A stretch of DNA of 15,467 nucleotides, taken from contig JBDRLU010000047.1 of assembly GCA_043812795.1 (NCBI GenBank), positions 1 through 15,467 of the forward strand. Reading direction: 5' to 3'. The translations under genes were made by a program, and so were the position numbers. The DNA comes from JBDRLU01 sp043812795. Lineage in GTDB: Bacteria; Chloroflexota; Dehalococcoidia; Dehalococcoidales; UBA2162. Below are positions 7,114 through 14,655 of the stretch, one piece after another. A model generated the notes under the pieces. The model made no database searches. It had not been told where the DNA came from and worked only from the letters and a program-made list of their open reading frames with translations. Every line of letters starts with the position of its first letter. Position 1 is the stretch's first letter.

Positions 7114-9105
7114 ATGGCAAATCAAGCAAATAACAGACTGCCCGCCTCAGACAATGCTGTGCTCGATGCTATCAATAAGGTATTCCGGGCGGCGCTGACC
7201 TGTGAGACGGGGGAACAACTCGCCCAGGCTTGTCTCGAGGTGACGGAAATGCTAACCGGCAGCCAATCCGGTTTCATTTGTGAGCTTAATGACGCCGGCA
7301 GACTGGATACTCTGGCGTTTAATGAACCGGGGAAGAAAACACTCGAAGGACCAGCTGGTGAACCGGTACGCCCGGCTAATGACCTATCACCACGGGGTAT
7401 GTGGGGTCGGGTAATCACCGAAGGTGAACCCGTAATCATTAATGACCCACCGGCTCATTGCGACTGGAGCGGTATGCCGGGACGTTACGAAGCAACGACC
7501 TGCTTCCTGGGGGTGCCACTACGGCACGGCGCCGGTACGGTAGGCATGGTCGGGCTGACCAACAAGGAATCCGGTTACACACTGGATGACCGGAAGGCCG
7601 TGGAGACTCTCTCCGTACCTATCGTCGAGTCTCTTATCCGTAAGCGAGCGGAAGAGGCGTTGCTGGTCGCCGAACGGAATTTTCGCAACTCCCTCGATAA
7701 TTCGCCGCTGGGGATAACTATCACCAGTACAGAAGGGAAAATGCTTTATGCCAACCAGGCCCTGCTGGACATTTATGGCTACCGTGATGTTCAAGAACTG
7801 GTGGCCCTACCACCGAAAAAACGGTACACTCCGAAGAGTTGTGCCGAGCATCGGGAGAGAATAGAAGTGAGGAAGCTGGGCCGACCGGTACCGTCTCCTT
7901 ATGAAGCTAGTGTCATTCACAAAGACGGCAGCGTACGGCACCTGATGGCGTATCGCAAGGCGGTAGTCTGGAACGGAGAAGTGCAATTTCAGACCATATA
8001 CCAGGACATCACCGAACAGAAGCAAAATGAAGAAAAAATAAGACACGCCGCCGAAGAGTGGCGTGCTACTTTCGACTCTATTACCGATATGATTTCTATC
8101 CATAGCCGGGACTGCCGGATTATCCGTGTGAACAAGGCCTTTGCTGAGGCGTTACATACAACTCCAAAAGATGTTGTTGGCAAGCTTTGTTATGAGGTGA
8201 TACACGGTGCCAAAGGCCCCCCACCTGACTGTCCGCACCGGATGACTTTGAAAACCGGAAACCCGATGACGGCCGAATTCTTTGAGCCTAGCCTGGAAAT
8301 GTACCTTCAGGTCTCCACCTCGCCGATGTTCGACCAGAATGGCGGGCTTATCGGCTCAGTCCATATCGCCAGAGATATTACCGAACGCAAGACCATGGAA
8401 AAGCAACTTATCACTACCGGAAGGCTAGCCACTATCGGCGAACTGGCCTCAGGGGTTGCCCACGAGCTTAACAATCCGCTCACGGCTATCGTCGGCCTCT
8501 CCGCTATCCTTTCCAGCCAGGATTTACCCGAGGATGCCAAGAAAGACGTCAGTACCATCTACCGCGAAGCCCAGCGTACCGCCAGAATTGTGAAGAATTT
8601 ACTGACTTTTGCCCGCAAGCACGAGTTGGAAAGGCAGCCCGTCGACGTAAATAGTGCCATCCAGAGCGTACTGGAACTCCGTACCTACGAGCAAAAAGCC
8701 CAGGGTATTACCGTTAATACGCTGCTCGGTTCCGGTCTCCCTACAATAATGGCGGACGGTTTTCAATTACAGCAGGTTTTTTTGAACATTATCATCAATG
8801 CTGAGTTCTTTATGGTACAAGCCCATGGCAAAGGGGTACTGACCATTACTACCGAACAGGTCGGGAAATACATCAGGGTCTCATTTGCCGATGACGGGCC
8901 CGGGATTAGCCAGGAACATATCGGCCATGTTTTTGACCCGTTCTTCACGACGAAAGAAGTCGGCAAGGGTACCGGACTCGGCCTCAGTATCTGCCACGGC
9001 GTCGTGACCGCTCACGGCGGACGCATCTATGCCGAAAGCGGAACCGACGGAGGGGCCACTTTTGTTGTTGAAATACCTATATCGGGAAATAATGGCAAGA
9101 TATAA
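7114..9105 (+). CDS. soluble GAF-PAS-PAS sensor histidine kinase (NtrB-like core)
   Basis: A 663-residue kinase with no membrane segment. In order it has a GAF domain (about 20-178), PAS 1 (about 187-300, ending in YQDITEQK), PAS 2 (about 315-430, ending in ARDITERK), the H-box with H450 in ASGVAHELNNPLTAIVG, the N-box N-I-I-I-N-A, G1 D-D-G-P-G-I, the F-box DPFFTTK and G2 GKGTGLGLSI. The HELNNPL and FFTTK motifs place it with NtrB/AtoS-type kinases. All catalytic motifs are intact, unlike the membrane kinase upstream. PAS 2 carries a Cys/His cluster (C359, H364, C373, H375) that could bind a metal or haem or sense redox. The gene starts 29 nt after the response regulator. No second regulator is nearby, so it may feed the same OmpR-type protein or a distant one. 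Confidence 0.88.
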   Translation: MANQANNRLPASDNAVLDAINKVFRAALTCETGEQLAQACLEVTEMLTGSQSGFICELNDAGRLDTLAFNEPGKKTLEGPAGEPVRPANDLSPRGMWGRVITEGEPVIINDPPAHCDWSGMPGRYEATTCFLGVPLRHGAGTVGMVGLTNKESGYTLDDRKAVETLSVPIVESLIRKRAEEALLVAERNFRNSLDNSPLGITITSTEGKMLYANQALLDIYGYRDVQELVALPPKKRYTPKSCAEHRERIEVRKLGRPVPSPYEASVIHKDGSVRHLMAYRKAVVWNGEVQFQTIYQDITEQKQNEEKIRHAAEEWRATFDSITDMISIHSRDCRIIRVNKAFAEALHTTPKDVVGKLCYEVIHGAKGPPPDCPHRMTLKTGNPMTAEFFEPSLEMYLQVSTSPMFDQNGGLIGSVHIARDITERKTMEKQLITTGRLATIGELASGVAHELNNPLTAIVGLSAILSSQDLPEDAKKDVSTIYREAQRTARIVKNLLTFARKHELERQPVDVNSAIQSVLELRTYEQKAQGITVNTLLGSGLPTIMADGFQLQQVFLNIIINAEFFMVQAHGKGVLTITTEQVGKYIRVSFADDGPGISQEHIGHVFDPFFTTKEVGKGTGLGLSICHGVVTAHGGRIYAESGTDGGATFVVEIPISGNNGKI

Positions 9106-9134
9106 GACTAGCCAAATGGCCCAGTCTCTGTTTA

Positions 9135-9281
9135 CTACCTTTTCTCATGCGAAAAGGACTGTGTCCGCCACCTTAACAGAAGCTGGCCGAGACGCGTCAG
9201 AGCTTCATGGGCTCCCCATACCGCGAGGACGACGAGAACCATCGCCACTAAAACCGGGGCACCAATTAAGATAAATCCCAT
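9135..9281 (-). CDS. 48-residue single-helix membrane peptide
   Basis: A small minus-strand reading frame. The ATG at 9281 is preceded by a good GGGAGGTGAGA ribosome binding site, and the TAG is at 9135-9137. The translation begins MGFILIGAPVLVAMVLVVLA, a clean transmembrane segment of about 20 residues. An amphipathic, basic tail containing WGAHEALTRLGQLLLRWR follows, with a charged C-terminus. This build (one helix plus a membrane-surface amphipathic helix) is typical of small regulatory or accessory membrane proteins. I do not recognise a family. It is convergent with the preceding kinase gene and divergent from the mutase operon, with no clear promoter seen. The ribosome binding site and the peptide character make it more likely real than not. 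Confidence 0.5.
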   Translation of the reverse strand: MGFILIGAPVLVAMVLVVLAVWGAHEALTRLGQLLLRWRTQSFSHEKR

Positions 9282-9341
9282 ATCTCTCACCTCCCGACCT
9301 ATTCGTTACTCCCCACCCCGCAGTGCACTCCCGGACTCGCT

Positions 9342-9355
9342 CCAATATTTATTGG
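9342..9355. repeat. short palindrome upstream of the mutase operon
   Basis: The sequence CCAATATTTATTGG has two 6-nt arms around a 2-nt centre, and it can be extended by two more pairs past one mismatch (9339-9358). It lies in the divergent region between the small membrane peptide and the mutase, about 140 nt upstream of the mutase -35 box. It could be an operator, but a chance palindrome is not excluded. Confidence 0.25.
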
Positions 9356-9494
9356 TGCAATTTTCATGCCAAAAAGAGCGACCATTCTCTCGGCTAAAAG
9401 AGCACTCCTTCGGCCTGCCCCGTAATGTATAGTGTCCAAAACCGAATGATTATGTATGCTTTCTTGACATACGCCACGAATAACGGAAACATTA

Positions 9495-9523
9495 TTGACA
9501 GTGACAGGCATTCCCCCTAGAGT
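9495..9523 (+). promoter_or_regulatory. sigma70-type promoter of the mutase operon
   Basis: TTGACA at 9495-9500 and TAGAGT at 9518-9523 are separated by 17 nt. The expected transcript start is about 9530, just ahead of a GAGGAGGT ribosome binding site and the ATG at 9560. A second TTGACA at 9464 lacks a good -10 partner. The rest of the 9282-9494 region shows no gene that I can support. Confidence 0.6.
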
Positions 9524-9559
9524 GTAGAATTGGATGTTAGAAAACTTGAGGAGGTAATT

Positions 9560-11297
9560 ATGGCCAGCGCTGAAAAGAAGAGAGCCTCCGGCAAAAAAGG
9601 AGCACCGCCAAAGTCGGCAACCAGTATGGAAAATATGGTGCAAGAATGGGAAGAAAGTTGCCTCAAACCTGCTTTAAAAAACAAGCCGGAACGGAAACAG
9701 AAGTTCGTGACCGATACCGGCCTGACGATAAAACCGCTCTATACACCCCTCGACCTTACGGAAATAGGTTTTGATTACGCCCGGGACGTCGGGCTGCCGG
9801 GGCAATATCCCTTCACCCGTGGTACCACGCCCGCCATGTACCGGAACGAACCCTGGATAATGCGGACTTATTCCGGTTTCGGCGACCCGCAGGTCTGCAA
9901 TGAGCGCTACAAGAAATTAGTCGAGTGGGGGGCTACCGAGATTGTCATGGCGGTGGACCTGCCGACACAGGTCGGCTACGATTCCGACCATATCATGGCC
10001 AAAGGCGAGGTGGGGAAAGTCGGGGTGGCTATCGACACTTTGCGGGACATGGAGATATTGTTTTGACGATATCCCGCTGAACAAGTTGAAGCGGGTGAGT
10101 ATGCTGGGCAATTCTTTCGGACCGGTGGCCCTGGCGCTTTTTATTGCCCTGGGCGAAAAACAGGGACTGAAACCGGCCGACTTCGTGGTCGATTTACAGA
10201 ATGACGTTCTGAAAGAATACGTGGCCCGGGGGACCTACATCTTCCCCATCCGCCCGTCAATCAGAGTTAACTGTGACGTTATCGGGTACTGTGCCGAACA
10301 TGCCCGGCACTGGTTCCCTTGTTCGCTCTGTGCCAACCATATCAATGCCTCCGGCGCCGGGTCAGCGAAGGCGGCCGCCTTCGCCCTATCCAACGGTATG
10401 GCCTACATCAATCACCTGCTGGGTAAGGGCTATAAAATCGATGACGTAGCACCGCTTTTCACCATGTTCCTCGACGAACGGACCAACTTTTTTGTTGAGC
10501 TATGCCTTCTGCGGGCTTCGCGCCGGGTATGGGCGAAACTTATGAAAGAGCGGATGAAAGCCCGAAATGCGGACTCGATGGCTTTAAAAATTACGTCCTA
10601 CTCCCATGGTGGCGAGACGTTGCTTGAACCGGCCAACAATATTGTACGCATTACCGTAGCCGGGATGGCTCTCGTCCTCGGTGGCGTCAATTATCTTTAC
10701 GATGCCTGCTACGACGAGGTGCTGGGGACTCCGGCTGAAGATGCCGCCAGACTATCAATCAGAACCCAGGAGATTCTGGCTAACGAGTTAGGTATTGCCG
10801 ATACCGTTGACCCTCTCGGCGGCTCGTATTTTATCGAAAGTCTGACCAGCCAAATCGAGAAGCAAATTCTGGACGAGTTTACAAAAGTCGAGGAGCGGGG
10901 TGGGGCGGTCGCCGCCATCGAGAACGGCTATTACCGCTCCGTGATGGACGAGGGAGCCATCCGGCGGCAAAGGGAATTCGAGACCGGGGAAAGGATAGCC
11001 GTGGGAGTGAACAAATACCGGGTGGAATCACAGCCTCCGCGCGGCGCCTTCAGAATCGACCCGGCCGTGGAGCCAAGACAGGTCGAGCGGCTGGCCAAAG
11101 TTAAGAAGGATAGGAATCAGAAGGCTGTCAGGGAAGCGCTAGAATATGTTCGAGAGGTAGCCAAAGGCGAAGGTAATCTTGTGCCACCGTCACTGGAAGC
11201 AGTGCGGGCTTACGCCAGTATCGGCGAAATCTGCGATATACTGAGAGAGGTTTTCGGCGAGCACCGGGCGATGGAACATTTTTCACCTCGAGGATAG
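9560..11297 (+). CDS. B12-dependent acyl-CoA mutase large subunit (methylmalonyl-CoA mutase family), frameshifted
   Basis: Coenzyme-B12-dependent isomerase of the methylmalonyl-CoA mutase family. The reading is interrupted: the first frame runs 9560-10066 and ends MEILF then TGA, and the family sequence resumes one frame over as DDIPLNKL. Removing one T from the TTTT run at 10061-10064 restores a protein of 578 residues, the usual length for large subunits without a B12 domain. Conserved parts include T-R-G-T-T-P-A-M-Y-R, Y104 in RTYSGFG, DLPTQVGYDSD, R235 in RPSIR, NNIVR and VDPLGGSYF. Tyr and Arg at these places match the carboxylate-binding pair of methylmalonyl-CoA mutase. However, the usual SISGYH-REAGA segment reads S-L-C-A-N-H-I-N-A-S-G-A, keeping the His (H260) but changing its surroundings. 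The substrate may therefore differ. The cobalamin subunit follows 12 nt downstream. Sequencing error, a real mutation and programmed slippage are all possible. Confidence 0.85.
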
Positions 11298-11309
11298 GAG
11301 CGAATAGTA

Positions 11310-11702
11310 GTGAGCAAAATAATCCGTGTATTGATTGGTAAAGTGGGACTGGACGGCCATGACGTCGGCGCCAGGGTTGTCGCCAAGGCTTTAGTCGATG
11401 CCGGTATGGAAGTCATCTATACCGGGTTGCGGCAAACGCCGGAGATGATTGTTAAGACGGCCATCGAGGAAAACGTGGACATCGTCGGCATCAGTTCTCT
11501 TTCGGGGTCCCATCTCACCCTTTTTCAGGAAGTCCTGCGGCAGATGAAGCTTCATGGTATCGGCGATGTCCCGTTCGTTGCCGGCGGCATTATTCCGGCG
11601 GAAGATGTCCCGGCCCTGAAAGAAATGGGAGTGGCCGAAGTCTTTCCCCCGGAAACACCGACGGCCGAGATTACCAAGGCCGTCAAGGCCCTGGTCAAGT
11701 AG
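11310..11702 (+). CDS. cobalamin-binding small subunit of the acyl-CoA mutase
   Basis: A 130-residue B12-binding domain protein, full length for the family. It has the base-off/His-on cobalamin motif D15-G-H17-D-V-G20, in which H17 would be the lower axial ligand to cobalt. The second motif GISSLSGSH (about residues 65-73) lines the nucleotide tail, and the final AGGIIP (about 91-96) is the third conserved segment. In this branch the catalytic barrel and B12 domain are separate proteins that assemble into the mutase, and the large subunit lies immediately upstream. The start is GTG with a TAGGAG ribosome binding site overlapping the stop of the large subunit, so the two are co-translated. The intact small subunit suggests the operon is still under selection, which argues against long-standing decay of the frameshifted large subunit. 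Confidence 0.93.
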   Translation: MSKIIRVLIGKVGLDGHDVGARVVAKALVDAGMEVIYTGLRQTPEMIVKTAIEENVDIVGISSLSGSHLTLFQEVLRQMKLHGIGDVPFVAGGIIPAEDVPALKEMGVAEVFPPETPTAEITKAVKALVK

Positions 11703-11715
11703 TCCGTTTGGATTA

Positions 11716-11734
11716 TGTCTTAGTACCTAAGACA
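11716..11734. terminator. hairpin between convergent genes
   Basis: A perfect 8-bp inverted repeat (11716-11723 with 11727-11734, loop TAC) lies between the cobalamin subunit gene (+) and the convergent small gene (-). It lacks a T-tract on either side, so termination would be weak or factor-assisted. Confidence 0.35.
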
Positions 11735-11744
11735 GGCCGGTCCC

Positions 11745-12020
11745 TCAGCAACTGTGTGCGTCAGCGAACTGGGTCTCGGCGTAGATTTCGGCAATAGTCT
11801 TCCGTTGCCTTCTTTGCAGGCGGAAAGCTTTGACACAGGCATCGACTGCGTCGTCAGGGTTTTTATGTTCCGCATGGTGGGCCGCAAGCCATTCGCTAAT
11901 GATATTCGGAGTCAGTAGTACCGGCTCGGGGGCGGGATTATCCGGGCTCATAAGGTTAGCGTCGTTGAGGCTCTTCAGCCATTTCTGTTGCTTTGTTTGT
12001 TTCCCGGTAAGGTTCTTCAT
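11745..12020 (-). CDS. hypothetical protein, 91 residues
   Basis: A small soluble protein that I do not recognise. The frame is open upstream to 12113, but an AGAGGAG ribosome binding site points to the ATG at 12020. The N-terminus is basic and polar (KNLTGKQTKQQKWLKSL), followed by a Pro-rich stretch (about 28-36). A helical, acidic and His-rich middle comes next (WLAAHHAEHKNPDDAVDACVKAF), then a basic helix RLQRRQRKTIAEIYAE. There is no membrane segment and no clear catalytic motif. The repeated basic helices could bind nucleic acid or a partner protein, but this is only a reading of composition. It lies alone between the mutase operon and the selenoprotein operon and is divergently arranged to the latter, so the 12021-12196 region must hold promoters in both directions. 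The plus-strand candidate there is TTGACA at 12107 with only a weak -10. Confidence 0.5.
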   Translation of the reverse strand: MKNLTGKQTKQQKWLKSLNDANLMSPDNPAPEPVLLTPNIISEWLAAHHAEHKNPDDAVDACVKAFRLQRRQRKTIAEIYAETQFADAHSC

Positions 12021-12196
12021 TTCGTCTCCTCTCGCAGTCTCTGAGGATTCATCCGTACAATACGATAGCACGAAACCAGAGTGGAGTGCAAAACTTACCT
12101 GCGGGATTGACAATTTGGCTAATATTAGTTAACGTCTTACATATTAGGTCGGGTCTAACAGGACTCATATCATGTGTTAAGAGGAGGAGGCAAACG

Positions 12197-13894
12197 ATGT
12201 ATGAGGTAGTATGGCCCAGAGGAAGAAGAGCGGAGAAAACGGCCCGCCTTGCCCGACGTCCGGGCACCCTTGAAGGCAAAACAATCGGCACGGTGTGGAA
12301 CGGGGGTTTTCGTGGTAATGACATCTTCCCCGTGATAGCGAAGGAATTGGCCAAAAAGTACCCTAAAACCAAGTTTATTAACCATGAGGCCTTCGGCCCA
12401 ATATACGGTGGCGGTGAAGCCGAGGGTCTGGCCGCCCTCCCGAAACAGCTCAAGCAAAACAAGTGTGATGCCGTTATTACCGGCATGGGATGCTGAGGGG
12501 CCTGCACGCCCGCAGTTATACGGGCAAGCGTTGTTGCCGAGAAAGCCGGTGTACCCACGACCACCATCGTCTGTAGCGGTTTTTCGACACAGGGGAGCAG
12601 TACTGCCGCCGGTCTGGGGCTGCCTAATCTGCCAATGTCAATATACCCGGGGCACGTTGATTTTCACCCCACGGAAATAATGAAAAAGAACGTTGTCAAG
12701 GCTATCGTGCCGGAAGTAATCAAAAGCCTGACCACGCAGCCCAAAGAGGCAGCAGTTTCCGCCGAGCCGGAACCAGGCAGTGTTGTCTTCAAGGGTACGA
12801 TGGAAGAGGTAAATCGATACTTCTACGAGCAGGAATGGAGCGAGGGAATACCCATCATACCGCCTACCGTGGAAAAAGTGGAAGAATTCCTGAAATACAC
12901 GACCCGTCCTGCCGACCAGGTGCTGGCCGTGTTACTTCCCGACAAGCGTGAAGCCACCGCCCGGAACATTGCCGTCAACGGCGTGATGGCCGGCTGCCGG
13001 CCGGAATATATGCCGGTATTAGTTGCTATGGTCGAGGCCCTGGCCGACCCGAGGTTCGGCCACGAGCACATGGGCCACACGCCCGGCACCGAAGTATTAA
13101 TTACCCTGAACGGGACGATTATCAAAGACCTCGGCTTCAACTACGAGCAGGGGGCCTTGCGCGTCGGTTTCCAGGCCAACACGAGTATCGGCCGCTTCTG
13201 GAGGCTCTATTTACGCAATGTGGCCGGATTCCTGCCCCACAAGACAGACAAAGCTACCTTCGGCGGGACCTGGCGGGTCATCCTGGCCGAGAACGAGGAT
13301 GCGGTGGCGAAAATGGGCTGGGAGCCGATGAGTGTCGACCAGGGATTCAAGACAGGCGATAACGTGGTGACGATTAGTTCTTGCACTTCGACTGATTCAT
13401 TATACTCAGTTGGTGGCGATACCGCCGAGAAGATTCTGGATACGATTGCCGCCCGCGTCACCGACATCCAGCTACATTTGTTCAGCCTGAGCATGCTGGG
13501 GCAAAGTAGTGTCCGGCCGCAAATTTTGCTGAGCCCCTGTCTGGCGGAAGGTATTGCCGGGCGAGGCTACTCGAAGGCTAAAGCGAAGCAATACCTGTAC
13601 GAACACGCCTTGTTCGCAGCGAAGCGGTTCGAGCTGATGTTCCGCCGCCGGACACTGCATGATGCCGTTAAGGAGGGCAAATTACCCAAACAGTATGGGC
13701 GGTCCGCTGACCCCGAGCGATTGCTGCCCATCGTCTGGTCACCGGACGATTTTATGATTACCGTGAGCGGTGACCCTGACCGGGATAACTGTGTGCTCTG
13801 CGCTCAGAACGGGTTCATCGGCTATCCGGTCAGTAAGAAGATAGACCTGCCCAAGAACTGGACAAAATTGCTGAAGGCAGCTAAGGGGGCCTAA
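12197..13894 (+). CDS. UGSC-family selenoprotein fused to a C-terminal domain of unknown function
   Basis: I read this as one 565-residue selenoprotein with the in-frame TGA at 12494-12496 decoded as selenocysteine 100. The N-terminal part (1-165) has the UGSC layout: G-T-V-W-N-G-G-F-R-G near 30-40, an A-F-G-P-I-Y-G-G-G stretch, then CDAVITGMGC-Sec-GACTPAV, where Sec occupies the place of the family's Sec/Cys-Gly-Ser-Cys motif (here Ser is Ala). After the TGA the same frame continues for 466 codons without a stop, as RASVVAEKAGVPTTTIV, the expected next strand-helix. A charged linker (about 175-195) leads to a roughly 370-residue domain containing NGVMAGCRPEYMP and a late C532-x-x-C535. A hairpin suited to SECIS function follows the TGA. 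The start is an ATG after GAGGAGGAGG. UGSC proteins have no established reaction; a thiol/selenol redox or dehalogenation-type activity is a guess. A lactonase-like gene follows after 1 nt. Confidence 0.8.
12494..12530 (+). promoter_or_regulatory. selenocysteine UGA codon with SECIS-like hairpin
   Basis: The TGA at 12494-12496 is followed after 11 nt by a stem of 5 G-C pairs (12508-12512 with 12521-12525). The stem extends inward by an A-U pair past one C-A mismatch to a GUUA tetraloop (12515-12518), and outward by three pairs past a 2x2 internal loop (12503-12505 with 12528-12530). A G at the start of the apical loop, about 18 nt downstream of UGA, matches what is known of bacterial SECIS elements that recruit SelB. 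Confidence 0.65.
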
Positions 13895-13895
13895 T

Positions 13896-14621
13896 ATGGC
13901 TAACTATTCCATCCGTCCCATTCCCCTGTGCGAAGGGCCGAGGGACGCCTCGATGTACGCCTACCGGCTGCCTCCGGGCACGCCGACGAAGGCGGTCTGC
14001 TACTCCTGGTACATCGAAGGTTCTAAGCCGAGGATAATGGTTGATACCGGGCTGACGACGGCGATGGCCCCGCGTAGTTTTCCCACGGCACTAAACACCC
14101 CCGAAGCAGCACTGGCCCGGCTTGGACTGAAACCGGATGATATCGAGATTGTCATCGTGACCCACCTGCACTTCGACCACATCGGCTTGGGCCACCTCTA
14201 CCGGAAAGCCAGGTTCATTGTCCAGAAAAAAGAACTGGACTACGCCCGCAATCCCCACCCGATGGAGGCCCATTTGTACGATAGAAGCATGTTCGAAGAC
14301 CTCGACTTCGAGGTCGTTAATGGCCGGAAAAGAATAATCCCGGGGGTATCTGTTTTGCTGACGCCGGGACACTCACCGGGCGGGCAATCGGTGGTAATCA
14401 ATACTAGCGCCGGTAAGGCCATCATCACCGGGTTCTGCTGCCAGTTGCGCACTTTTGAGCCGACCGAAGCCATGAAACAGCAGGGGTGGGAAGCGTCCGC
14501 TCCCATGCTCCATCAGGATGTACGGGATGTCTATGACAGTGTCCTGAAAGTAAAACGCCGGGCCGATATTATCATCGCCCAGCACGACCCATCATTCGTG
14601 GAAAAAGACAGAATTCCGTAA
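13896..14621 (+). CDS. metallo-beta-lactamase-fold hydrolase, N-acyl homoserine lactonase-like
   Basis: A 241-residue MBL-fold protein. The metal-binding motif H90-L-H92-F-D94-H95 is intact, a third ligand H159 lies in TPGHSPGG, and a late H230 (AQHDP) is in the usual final position. Where many relatives have a bridging Asp after T-G, this protein has F180-C-C, so its metal centre may be mononuclear or use a cysteine. Overall it resembles AiiA-type lactonases, a family whose annotated name often goes beyond proven activity. It starts at an ATG one base after the selenoprotein stop, with a ribosome binding site-like GGGGG inside the end of that gene, so the two are co-translated. It has no signal peptide and is probably cytoplasmic. 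The neighbour suggests it acts on the substrate or product of the selenoprotein, such as a thioester, lactone or ester; this is inference. Confidence 0.85.
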   Translation: MANYSIRPIPLCEGPRDASMYAYRLPPGTPTKAVCYSWYIEGSKPRIMVDTGLTTAMAPRSFPTALNTPEAALARLGLKPDDIEIVIVTHLHFDHIGLGHLYRKARFIVQKKELDYARNPHPMEAHLYDRSMFEDLDFEVVNGRKRIIPGVSVLLTPGHSPGGQSVVINTSAGKAIITGFCCQLRTFEPTEAMKQQGWEASAPMLHQDVRDVYDSVLKVKRRADIIIAQHDPSFVEKDRIP

Positions 14622-14655
14622 CTGCGGTAAACAAACAGGCTGCGTAGATAAAATT

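Noticed and set aside
9138..9157. 7-bp hairpin (CCTTTTC with GAAAAGG) between the kinase and the small convergent gene
   Set aside because: It lies inside the end of the small reading frame and has no T-tract, so I do not call it a terminator.
9299..9643. 114-residue minus-strand reading frame overlapping the mutase start
   Set aside because: It overlaps the mutase promoter and start codon on the other strand and has no ribosome binding site or recognisable motif.
10064..10066. Selenocysteine decoding of the TGA in the mutase
   Set aside because: After this TGA the family sequence continues in a different frame, so readthrough would not restore the protein; only a shift of frame does.
11830..12132. 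100-residue plus-strand reading frame opposite the 91-residue gene
   Set aside because: It has no ribosome binding site, and the minus-strand frame has a good one at its ATG. The choice between strands is still not certain.
1891..12138. Shared 10-mer GTTAACGTCT upstream of the methyltransferase and selenoprotein genes
   Set aside because: Many shared 10-mers are expected by chance in 15 kb; there is no further similarity around the two copies.
12635..13894. A separate gene starting at the ATG at 12635
   Set aside because: There is no ribosome binding site before it, and the family-like sequence continues upstream in frame to the TGA, so it is the second part of the selenoprotein.
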